Shown here: piece by piece, positions 18,401-24,778 of the stretch
How positions within the stretch are numbered: position 1 is the first letter of the stretch
Layout: each line of letters begins with the position of its first letter
Source: Taibaiella sp.
Lineage (GTDB): Bacteria > Bacteroidota > Bacteroidia > Chitinophagales > Chitinophagaceae
Assembly (NCBI GenBank): GCA_019638495.1
Contig: JAHBTQ010000002.1
Location: 124,001-188,000, forward strand
Direction of reading: 5' to 3'
Length of the DNA stretch: 64,000 nucleotides
Translations under genes and position numbers: made by a program
Notes under the pieces: model-generated
What the model was told of the DNA's origin: nothing
What the model saw: the letters and a program-made list of their open reading frames with translations, nothing else
Databases searched by the model: none

Positions 18401-19114
18401 ATAGCAGGTGGTACATATGAGTGGCAGGTTAATGGTACTGCAGTTGCTACTTCTGCAGGGTATAGCTACACACCTGCAGATGGCGACATCCTGAGGTGTA
18501 TTGTTACAGCACCTACAGGTGGGTGCTACACACCCTCGGTAGATACAAGTAACACGCTTTTACTCAATGTTACGCCGCTCACTATGCCTTCTATTAGTTT
18601 GTCTGGCCCATCCGACCCGATGGCTGCAGGCGGCTCAGTAACCGTGACCGCCACAGTGTCTGACGCCGGAACGGCACACCAGATCACATGGTATAACAAT
18701 GGAGCCTTGTTCGCAACAACTACCGTAGATGAAGTTGTCTATACTAAGTCGGCTGGCGCAATTGATACTATAACCGCTCGGGTTACCTCTTTGTCGTCTG
18801 GTTGTTATGATACGGCAGTGTCAGTGCCTGTATATGTATATGCTACGACGGCTGTTGGTGATGTGACAGTGGGTAGTTCAATAACATTGTACCCCAATCC
18901 GTTTGTAAACCAGGTAACGTTATCCGGAGTTCCGCCAGGTGCCAGGGTAAATGTATTTGATATGGTAGGAAGGGAAGTCCCGGGCAGCGCTCAATTTGTC
19001 GGAAGTGATGTCGTGGTTAGTCTGAAAGTAAGTGTGCCAGGATTTTATGTGTTTCGAGTTTACAACGTAGATGGTCTTGTTATTGGAACGTTCCCCATGG
19101 TGAAGCAAATGTAA
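15404..19114 (+). CDS. Secreted T9SS cargo: propeller-like repeats, Ig-like domains, type A sorting domain
   Basis: 1236 aa with a signal peptide (MKKILSFLGVLVILFSVRTA...). Residues ~30-700 contain 13-14 repeats of about 50 aa with the core 'YxGGxF', e.g. 'LYMGGNFNYVG' and 'VYVAGAFTAIG', separated by 'AAVD..TG..TSWNP', so probably one or two beta-propellers (delta-60-like). From about 700 to 1150 there are five Ig-like domains of ~85 aa, each with a Cys pair and 'YQWRVNG'-type strands. The end, 'ITLYPNPFVNQVTLSG' to 'GTFPMVKQM', is the T9SS type A sorting domain. It is divergent from the acyl-CoA dehydrogenase gene and stands alone. Role at the cell surface unknown. Confidence 0.9.
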   Translation: MKKILSFLGVLVILFSVRTASAQCSPTLLPDSAQYVTDGAVRVMVQRGNSLYMGGNFNYVGRPTGSFIGVTPGNALVNQATWPKLNGIVYCAVPDGAGGWIVGGNFTRAGDSVRRNLVQIGASGNVTSWNPAPDSTVFCMEISGGNLYFGGLFGKVGTPGVTRNRAAMVSLASGTLGTWNPNANDVVNAIAINGSLAYIGGAFTNVGGIGRNRLAAVDLSAGSATSWNPSADGKVNSLLVKGSKVYVAGAFTAIGALTRNRLAAVSTATGLATSWNPNVSAEVKSIAIASNLLYLGGNFSSVGGLSRTRIAAVDTNTGVPTSWAPVMGGRINAVVTDGTTVYAGGDFNTVGATPVWQFARLSATTGALVGDVLAMPDGATQSQIYTLVRSGSNIFIGGNIYSAGGVRKKNFLVVDLISDTIVPFNLNSDGPINSFLFNGSNIILGGDFNNVNGVLRDCLASVDSTGTVLSWNPLAISGIAMTKVSALAINGSSIYIGGAFTFPGHRHLVRADLISGAIDPWSPDYNYTVNCLLINSGNLFVGRSYGASSTLSYLITYNASTDALLTNLPLNSNVLSFHAVPGSVFAGGDFYTLSSASQRYALKMNASTGTTVSWSAPIGSPPSVTSILAMASAGSNLFIGGSFSTIGSVSHKGIAMLNTTTAAVSSWDPQMQGGVSAMYSTNNNLWVSGSFDGIDGGRRLKGFAKFRLSAASVSVSIAASGGDTSCAGASKTLTATTSGPVLSYQWRVNGINVGSGASSYVYTPANGDTISCKVTISACAGVDSVISNTRTMTVLPNIAILTSATKSSDTVCAGDTVTYVAHGIPGLHYQWKRNTVSVGTDDSTYRYAPATGDSVYCIVTAPPGGCYIANPVTSIKLRVVALPDTIPVITITGDTAMCAGAVSLLTSSSNVPAGTIKWLVNGVMPAGATSSTYTFTPSDGDMVVGVLAVPLTGCYSAPNDTSNFVTMDVTPNVVPVTTITADATTVCAGAGISATQSTTIAGGTYEWQVNGTAVATSAGYSYTPADGDILRCIVTAPTGGCYTPSVDTSNTLLLNVTPLTMPSISLSGPSDPMAAGGSVTVTATVSDAGTAHQITWYNNGALFATTTVDEVVYTKSAGAIDTITARVTSLSSGCYDTAVSVPVYVYATTAVGDVTVGSSITLYPNPFVNQVTLSGVPPGARVNVFDMVGREVPGSAQFVGSDVVVSLKVSVPGFYVFRVYNVDGLVIGTFPMVKQM

Positions 19115-19125
19115 CGGCTGGCGTT

Positions 19126-20052
19126 TTAGACCCAGGTACGATCAGGAGGACATTCCAGAGGCTTGTAGGCGACATATTGTACCATGCGTGGAGTTCTGCC
19201 CCGGTTAGGTGTAGCACAATGCGGCAGCGCCTGGTGCCATACTACCAGGTCACCGGCATTTCCGGTCACCGGTATTGGTTTCAGGAGTTGCAGTGCAGCC
19301 TCTCGTGGATCTGTGCCTGCGGGCAAGCTGCTAAGCCACGAGTCTACCTCATTGTGAAATCCCGGAACACAATGAAATGCACCATCTTCAGCGTTGGTGT
19401 TGGTCAGATAAAGGAACCCTTGCAGCTCAAATGGTATAGGGCATTTAAGGCTCACATCCCAGTGCAGGGGGCTGCCGGCAAATCGGTATTTCGCAGTTTC
19501 AGGTGGGTTAAAGCTCACTTTGTCCACAACCAGGAATATCTCTTTTGTCTTATAGAGCTCCTCGTAGACTTTTCTGATCTTTGGCGCATACCGGATCTGG
19601 CTTAGTGCTTCATGTTGAAAAAGTCGCAGCATCATGCCTCGTTTTCCGTTTGCCGCGTTGTACCATGATTCAGGCTCGCCGGCGTCTGCCTCCAGGTAAT
19701 GCCAGATTGCATTTCTGGCCGATTCACATGCCGCAGCGGGTACTACGTTCTTAACCACAATGTATCCGTTTTGCTCCCAGGATATGTAGTCGGCTGCAGT
19801 TAGCATGGCTTCATTGTATTCCGGCATATTAGCCGGCAATATCCCTGCTCTAACTATCCAGTTTTTGAACCCAGCGAAGTCAGGAGTATTAGTATATAGG
19901 TGATCTAGTACCTCCTCCATGCCCACACCGAAGGACGCTACACAAATCTGTTGCTTATGCCACCGGGAGCCACCGGCCCGCTTACGCTTTCCTATTGTTT
20001 CTTCCCACAACGTCCGTAGTATTCGGTCGGATGTGTCCGTGTTAATGTCCAT
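19126..20052 (-). CDS. Phytanoyl-CoA dioxygenase (PhyH)-family oxygenase
   Basis: 308 aa. The Fe(II)/2-oxoglutarate facial triad is visible as 'HWD' (His197, Asp199) and the distal His278 in 'ALPHCATPN', followed by the 2-oxoglutarate-binding Arg in 'GRTPR'. 'GFLYLTNTNAEDGAFHCVPG' is the usual PhyH strand between them. The N-terminal ~85 residues are not part of the core fold. No clear substrate: members act on lipids, amino acids or small metabolites, and no pathway partner is adjacent. It converges with the T9SS cargo gene (11 bp between stops). Confidence 0.83.
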   Translation of the reverse strand: MDINTDTSDRILRTLWEETIGKRKRAGGSRWHKQQICVASFGVGMEEVLDHLYTNTPDFAGFKNWIVRAGILPANMPEYNEAMLTAADYISWEQNGYIVVKNVVPAAACESARNAIWHYLEADAGEPESWYNAANGKRGMMLRLFQHEALSQIRYAPKIRKVYEELYKTKEIFLVVDKVSFNPPETAKYRFAGSPLHWDVSLKCPIPFELQGFLYLTNTNAEDGAFHCVPGFHNEVDSWLSSLPAGTDPREAALQLLKPIPVTGNAGDLVVWHQALPHCATPNRGRTPRMVQYVAYKPLECPPDRTWV

Positions 20053-20160
20053 ACATTAATTGCTTTCAGTTTAGAAAGACTCTCTAAGGTATAAAGACAT
20101 CCCAAGAATTCAAACCGCAATTGTCCCTCACATGAGTTGTCGTTGTTGTGTCCTGAATTC

Positions 20161-20787
20161 CTAAAACACCAGGTCCAGAACTGTATTCGTTCCATATTTT
20201 TTGTGCGGACGAGTGGCAACGCCTATTTTCCTGTATTCTGTAAGTAGTATTTCGCGATGCCCCAGGCTTTGTACACCCTCATCAACCAGCAGATCCACTA
20301 TGATCGCTGCCGCGCCATGGACGCCATAGCTACAGCACTCCCCATTATAACGCTTCACCTGCTCGCATTCTGTGTTTTTTCGTTCATGGCCCGTGCGGCC
20401 GGCGTTCCCGGCAATCTCAGCATAGCAGGCCGCGCTGACCCAACATGCTTTATCGGGTTGAAGCAGGCCAAGTGGTTCCATTTCGTTCAGCCGTTTTACA
20501 AGAGATAAATAGAAATGCTCTGAGCTCATGTCAATTCCGGCCTGCTCACAATATGGAGTAACTACAGACTTGCAGAATAGCTTTGGATTCATTCGCGCCA
20601 GGTTCAGCACATAGATTGTAGTCCGCTCATCTTCCGTCATATACTTTGCCTGCGCTGCAGTAGTGCACACAGCATACTTTGCTGCATTCCATTCGCTGCT
20701 ATACTTTGCAAGAGGCGACGAAGCGCTTTTTTGACTAAGACCTATAAAGGGCATCAATAGAAACACCATTGCAATTATTCTTCTCAT
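20161..20787 (-). CDS. Secreted CAP (SCP/PR1)-domain protein
   Basis: 208 aa with signal peptide (MRRIIAMVFLLMPFIGLSQ). The remainder fits the CAP superfamily: 'YVLNLARMNPKLF' (first helix), 'SAACYAEIAGNAGRTGHER' with His134, 'NGECCSYG' with Glu150, and 'SLGHREILLTEYRKIGVA' with His177, the scaffold of the CAP cavity. Eight cysteines lie outside the signal peptide, unusual for a bacterial CAP protein and consistent with disulfides in the periplasm. Bacterial CAP proteins have varied or unknown roles; none is implied by the neighbours. Confidence 0.8.
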   Translation of the reverse strand: MRRIIAMVFLLMPFIGLSQKSASSPLAKYSSEWNAAKYAVCTTAAQAKYMTEDERTTIYVLNLARMNPKLFCKSVVTPYCEQAGIDMSSEHFYLSLVKRLNEMEPLGLLQPDKACWVSAACYAEIAGNAGRTGHERKNTECEQVKRYNGECCSYGVHGAAAIIVDLLVDEGVQSLGHREILLTEYRKIGVATRPHKKYGTNTVLDLVF

Positions 20788-20841
20788 AGTCTTGCATGAT
20801 TGTGCCGGGAACGCACCAAAACGAAGTTAACCTTTGTAAAT

Positions 20842-20866
20842 AAAAAAGCGCCCATAGAGAGCGCTC
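20842..20866 (-). terminator. Predicted intrinsic terminator downstream of lepA
   Basis: On the minus strand a short stem AGCGC/GCGCT (20861-20865 and 20847-20851, 9-nt loop) is followed by TTTTTT. It lies about 85 bp past the lepA stop. Confidence 0.5.
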
Positions 20867-20916
20867 AATATTACATGATATCAATTCCTGATCGTTCTCG
20901 CACCCAAATAAAATCT

Positions 20917-20947
20917 CCCTCTCTCTTGGAGAGGGTCGGGGAGAGGT
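20917..20947. repeat. GC-rich intergenic hairpin, possibly dispersed repeat
   Basis: CCCTCTC at 20917-20923 pairs perfectly with GAGAGGG at 20929-20935 around a 5-nt loop, followed by TCGGGGAGAGGT. Very similar 'CCCTCTCC...GGAGAGGGcCGGGGtGAGGT' elements occur repeatedly between genes in many Bacteroidota genomes (from memory). Only one copy is seen in this window. It sits just after the lepA stop. Confidence 0.4.
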
Positions 20948-20951
20948 CGAA

Positions 20952-22745
20952 TTAGTCCAGTTTCAGTACCGCCAGGAATGCTTCTTGAGGCACGTCCACG
21001 CTACCTATCTGGCGCATACGCTTCTTGCCCTCTTTCTGCTTTTCCAGGAGTTTGCGTTTACGGCTTATGTCACCACCATAGCACTTAGCCGTTACGTCCT
21101 TACGCATAGCGCTTATCGTTTCGCGGGCTACTATCTTAGCACCTATTGCGGCCTGTATGGCTATCACGAATTGCTGGCGTGGCAGCAGCTCTTTCAGTTT
21201 CACGCACAGCTTACGTCCAAAGTCCTCGGCCCGGCTGCGGTGAATGAGCGCGCTCAATGCATCAACCTGGTCGCCGTTCAGCAGAATGTCCATTTTGCAG
21301 ATGTCGCTTTCACGATAGTCAAGCGGATTGTAGTCAAATGAGGCATATCCACGTGTGCAGCTCTTCAGTTTGTCGTAAAAGTCAAATACGATCTCAGCCA
21401 GCGGCAATTCAAATATCAGCTCCACGCGGGTTGCCGTCAGGTAGTGCTGGTTTATCAGTATGCCGCGCTTGCCAAGGCACAGGCTCATGATGTTGCCTAT
21501 GTAGTCGGGTAGGGTGATTATTTGTGCGCGGATGAATGGCTCCTCGATACGGTCGATGAAGTTTGGCGGCGGCATCTCGCTAGGATTGTTCACGATCAGC
21601 GGCTTAGTTTTTTCGCGCGTAGTGTAGGCTATGAAGCTTACGTTCGGCACGGTCGTTATCACCGTCTGGTTAAACTCCCTCTCCAGTCGCTCCTGGATTA
21701 TCTCCATGTGCAGCATACCCAGGAATCCGCAACGGAATCCAAAACCCAGCGCCTGCGATGTCTCAGGTTCAAAGGTCAGTGATGCGTCATTCAGCTGCAG
21801 CTTTTCCATGCAGTCGCGCAGGTCTTCAAAGTCGTCAGTGCTTACCGGGTATATACCCGCAAATACCATCGGCTTCACCTCCTGGAAACCCTTTACGCTA
21901 TCCTGCGTCGGTCGTGCCACCGATGTGATCGTATCACCCACCTTAACTTCACGTGCATTCTTGATGCCGGTTATGATATAGCCAACATCACCAGCGCTCA
22001 CCTCGTTCTTCGGTGTCAGGGAGAGCTTCATGATACCCACTTCGTCCGCATTGTAGGTAGCGTCTGTATGTATGAACTTAATGAGCTCATTTTTTTTGAT
22101 GGTACCGTTAAATACGCGGAAGTAAGCGATGATGCCACGGAACGAGTTAAACACCGAGTCGAAGATTACCGCTTGCAGTGGAGCGGCAGGGTCTCCTTTA
22201 GGAGCCGGTATACGCTCAATTACCGCAGAGAGTATTTCCTCAATACCAATGCCACTTTTGCCACTTGCCAGTACTATATCTTCCGGTTTACAGCCTATCA
22301 GGTCCACTATCTGGTCGGTCACCTCAGGTATCATGGCGCCGTCCATATCTATCTTGTTGATGACCGGTATTATCTCCAGGTCATTGTCAAGTGCCAGGTA
22401 AAGATTGCTGATGGTCTGTGCCTGTATGCCCTGGCTGGCGTCTACCAGCAGCAGCGCACCCTCGCAGGCCGCCAGCGCACGGCTCACTTCATAGCTGAAG
22501 TCAACGTGGCCGGGAGTGTCTATCAGGTTCAGCACATATTTTTCGCCCTTGTACTCATAGTCCATCTGAATGGCATGACTTTTAATAGTGATGCCCTTCT
22601 CGCGCTCCAGGTCCATATCGTCCAGCACCTGCGCCTGCATGTCGCGGTGAGATATGGTCTTGGTGTGCTCAAGAAGTCGGTCGGCCAGGGTACTCTTACC
22701 ATGGTCAATATGGGCTATGATGCAAAAATTGCGAATATGTTTCAT
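20952..22745 (-). CDS. lepA: Elongation factor 4 (back-translocating GTPase LepA)
   Basis: 597 aa, the usual LepA length. Ribosome-associated GTPase that remodels stalled or mistranslocated ribosomes. Start at ATG 22745 gives '[19 protein letters not shown]'; the frame extends upstream to 22856 but that part has no family similarity. G motifs: 'AHIDHGKST' (G1), 'GITIKSHA' (G2), 'DTPGHVDF' (G3), 'NKIDM' (G4). The LepA-specific C-terminus is present ('[20 protein letters not shown]'). A TACCTTTG box is 19 nt upstream. Confidence 0.97.
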   Translation of the reverse strand: MKHIRNFCIIAHIDHGKSTLADRLLEHTKTISHRDMQAQVLDDMDLEREKGITIKSHAIQMDYEYKGEKYVLNLIDTPGHVDFSYEVSRALAACEGALLLVDASQGIQAQTISNLYLALDNDLEIIPVINKIDMDGAMIPEVTDQIVDLIGCKPEDIVLASGKSGIGIEEILSAVIERIPAPKGDPAAPLQAVIFDSVFNSFRGIIAYFRVFNGTIKKNELIKFIHTDATYNADEVGIMKLSLTPKNEVSAGDVGYIITGIKNAREVKVGDTITSVARPTQDSVKGFQEVKPMVFAGIYPVSTDDFEDLRDCMEKLQLNDASLTFEPETSQALGFGFRCGFLGMLHMEIIQERLEREFNQTVITTVPNVSFIAYTTREKTKPLIVNNPSEMPPPNFIDRIEEPFIRAQIITLPDYIGNIMSLCLGKRGILINQHYLTATRVELIFELPLAEIVFDFYDKLKSCTRGYASFDYNPLDYRESDICKMDILLNGDQVDALSALIHRSRAEDFGRKLCVKLKELLPRQQFVIAIQAAIGAKIVARETISAMRKDVTAKCYGGDISRKRKLLEKQKEGKKRMRQIGSVDVPQEAFLAVLKLD

Positions 22746-22764
22746 TTGATACCTGAAAAGCGGG

Positions 22765-22772
22765 CAAAGGTA
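22765..22772 (-). promoter_or_regulatory. Predicted -7 box (TACCTTTG) of lepA
   Basis: Reverse complement TACCTTTG, 19 nt before the lepA ATG. A -33 TTTG at standard spacing is not evident. Confidence 0.5.
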
Positions 22773-22871
22773 CGGATTTTTGGTGGGTATAAGCGTAAGC
22801 AAGTATTGGGTGCTATTTCCTTTGTCACATGGTTTCCTGTGGCCAAGTACATCCAATCCGGGGCGTTTAGT

Positions 22872-23291
22872 TTACTTCTTCACATATACGATCGTGTCGT
22901 GCATGGGAGCGTACCCATCAAAGTCGAATATGAAGGATAGCGTGTCACCTGTAAGCGTTGCAGTTGCGCTGTAGTAATATTTACCGATGCACCAGTCGGA
23001 ATACTGACTCCTCGGGAATATAGCGCTATCATTCTTCACATATCCATATACCTTCCTTTTGCTTTTGCAGACCCCCTCCCCAAATGTCACATTATCTATA
23101 TATATTCGGGTTTTATTGAATGTTGGTTCCAAAAGCAACTCGCAGGTGCAACTGGCGCAATCAGCAGCATGCCCTTTGTAAACCCCTGCAAACTTCATAA
23201 TATCCTTTGTGTCTGAAGCGGGAACATCAGGTGGGTAGTTACAAGATGTAAAAAATACCAGGGTAAACGCTATGGCCGGATAAGCCCGCAT
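22872..23291 (-). CDS. Orphan lipoprotein, Cys-rich
   Basis: 139 aa with a lipoprotein signal (MRAYPAIAFTLVFFTSC; Cys17). The body contains 'GHAADCASCTCELLLEP' with three close cysteines, then strands ('TRIYIDNVTFGEGVC', 'ATLTGDTLSFIFDFDGY') suggestive of a small beta-sandwich or lipocalin-like fold. No family recognised. It is the last of three successive minus-strand lipoprotein genes upstream of lepA's start. Confidence 0.7.
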   Translation of the reverse strand: MRAYPAIAFTLVFFTSCNYPPDVPASDTKDIMKFAGVYKGHAADCASCTCELLLEPTFNKTRIYIDNVTFGEGVCKSKRKVYGYVKNDSAIFPRSQYSDWCIGKYYYSATATLTGDTLSFIFDFDGYAPMHDTIVYVKK

Positions 23292-23502
23292 GGGTTCTCG
23301 AGTTTAGCTTGCTAATGTAGCATTCTTCTTTGGAAGAAAATTGGATGTGATCTGCCACATATACCAGCAACGTATCCATGCTTTTCATATTAGCATGAGC
23401 TGCATCCGCTTCATTCGTGGGGTGATTATACAGTAGCGTCCCTTCTGGCAAATAAGCAAATAGGGTAAAAGAATAAGGTGCCGTCTGGTAACTACGTCCG
23501 CC
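23239..23502 (-). pseudogene. Possible coding remnant between two lipoprotein genes
   Basis: The frame is open from a TGA at 23503-23505 to a stop at 23239 but has no ATG near its start (first start-like codon is TTG at 23451). The middle translates to natural-looking sequence such as 'APYSFTLFAYLPEGTLLY' and 'MDTLLVYVADHIQF'. It starts beside the 3' end of the upstream lipoprotein gene and runs into the 5' end of the next. It may be a decayed third gene or the detached tail of the upstream one; it may also be chance. Confidence 0.22.
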
Positions 23503-24025
23503 TCACCCCTCGTCCCCACCGCCTTGGGGTATACGTGCTTAATCCGTTCAATATTTTTTGCTCGTAGATTATAGAACGGTTCTCAAAGTGACCCTTTCCT
23601 AGGTTGCTGGTGTAGGGGTCTGAATAACTGGTGTAGTCGAAGCTGTGCTGTGCCGGGTTGTAAGGTATAGCCCCCTTGGCGCATCCTGTACAAATGAGTA
23701 TCGTGTCGAATCGAAGAAAAGATGCGCCTGCCCGGGTCACAGTTATGGCTATATCGCTGATGGTAGTGTCTGGGCCCCGGCTTGTGAATGTTACTAATGT
23801 GTCGATCACATCGTAGATGCCACACAAACTATCAATAGCGTAATGGCATTGAGTGCTATCGGTCTTAGTTGCCCTGGGGTTGTAGTCCAGAGCATCTGCG
23901 TCCATGCAACCACATATTTCGGTTATAGTTGTAGGGGCTATTGCATTCCGGGCTGTTCGTCTACAGGATGTCGTTGTTAGGATGGTAACGGCAGTTAGCG
24001 CTATTAGAACTTTGTAAGTAGTCAT
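23492..24025 (-). CDS. Orphan lipoprotein with CMDPDALNYNP-type motif
   Basis: 177 aa from ATG 24025 (MTTYKVLIALTAVTILTTTSC, lipobox TTSC). Just after the anchor is 'CGCMDADALDYNPRATKTDS' followed by 'TQCHY', a variant of the 'GCMDPDALNYNPxAxxDDGSC' motif repeated in many Bacteroidota secreted proteins; its function is not known to me. The rest is beta-rich with a further Cys pair ('ILICTGCAKG'). The C-terminus is strongly basic (TPRRWGRGVRRT) and ends abruptly near a coding-like remnant in another frame, so it could be truncated. Confidence 0.7.
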   Translation of the reverse strand: MTTYKVLIALTAVTILTTTSCRRTARNAIAPTTITEICGCMDADALDYNPRATKTDSTQCHYAIDSLCGIYDVIDTLVTFTSRGPDTTISDIAITVTRAGASFLRFDTILICTGCAKGAIPYNPAQHSFDYTSYSDPYTSNLGKGHFENRSIIYEQKILNGLSTYTPRRWGRGVRRT

Positions 24026-24086
24026 TCCGTTCAATTTGTCGCAACAATATCAATTTTGTTGCCGGGACTTCTTCATTTGGGGCAAG

Positions 24087-24115
24087 CACGCCATGAAAGG
24101 TTTGCGGATGGCGTG
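24087..24115. repeat. Inverted repeat, 8-bp arms
   Basis: CACGCCAT (24087-24094) and ATGGCGTG (24108-24115) are perfect inverted copies around a 13-nt spacer, in the gap between two lipoprotein genes. No T-run follows on either strand, so it is not a standard terminator. Confidence 0.35.
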
Positions 24116-24186
24116 GCAATAATTATTGTAAAATGTGCCTAATTCATTTTTTTTTTGAGGTCGCGGCAGTTGCATCTCCGGGTATT

Positions 24187-24618
24187 TTAATACGAGTAAT
24201 AAGATGTCTCAGATTCGGCATTAGCCCCCGGTCTATATACATATATTCGTACGGTATTGCTATCTGCATTGTAACTGATATTACTGGTACTGCCGGAATA
24301 TTGCTTATGCCATATGGGGAACTTGCGGATGCTTCCTGTAGTTTCGGTATACCCATATTTTTCATTGTCAAACAGGATAGTATCTGCTCCTATCACCGAA
24401 AGTGCAAAGTTCTGATCTGAGTAGTAGGTCGTGTCAGAATATACCGCAGAATCGGGGGCTATGAAACGGTGCACTTTATATCGACTGGCAACATGCCAGT
24501 TTCTTGCGCCGCCTATTCCATCAGTATGTATAGTGGCAGGGCTGGGGCCGCTGCTCTTTCGGCATGCTACAAATAGCAGGCTGGTGAGGAGGAACATATG
24601 GCAGGTAACCGATTTCAT
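24187..24618 (-). CDS. Orphan lipoprotein
   Basis: 143 aa from ATG 24618 (MKSVTCHMFLLTSLLFVAC; lipobox FVAC); an in-frame ATG at 24648 would only lengthen the leader. The mature part opens with a Ser/Pro linker ('RKSSGPSPATIHTDG') and continues 'GGARNWHVASRYKVHRF', then beta strands rich in Ser, Thr and Tyr, ending 'YYSY'. No known domain recognised. First of the three-lipoprotein group, and divergent from the outer-membrane barrel gene at 24779. An antisense frame of 95 aa exists but has no signal or family features. Confidence 0.65.
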   Translation of the reverse strand: MKSVTCHMFLLTSLLFVACRKSSGPSPATIHTDGIGGARNWHVASRYKVHRFIAPDSAVYSDTTYYSDQNFALSVIGADTILFDNEKYGYTETTGSIRKFPIWHKQYSGSTSNISYNADSNTVRIYVYRPGANAESETSYYSY

Positions 24619-24778
24619 AAGATCTGGTTTTTCAATCTGTTTATTCAAAAAGTGTGCCAGTTTCTATTTATTTGGCTATCAGTTTAAACCTTAATTCCCA
24701 ATTCCAGTCATAGACCGATAATATTTTCAAAACAGTGCCGGATGCTTTTATCTAACTTTCGGGCGGTTTAAACATTAC

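Noticed and set aside
22068..22940. 290-codon open frame on the plus strand
   Set aside because: Antisense to lepA for most of its length; lepA is fully conserved. The translation shows no signal or domain.
24133..24420. 95-codon plus-strand frame opposite a lipoprotein gene
   Set aside because: The minus-strand gene has a lipobox signal peptide; the plus frame has none.
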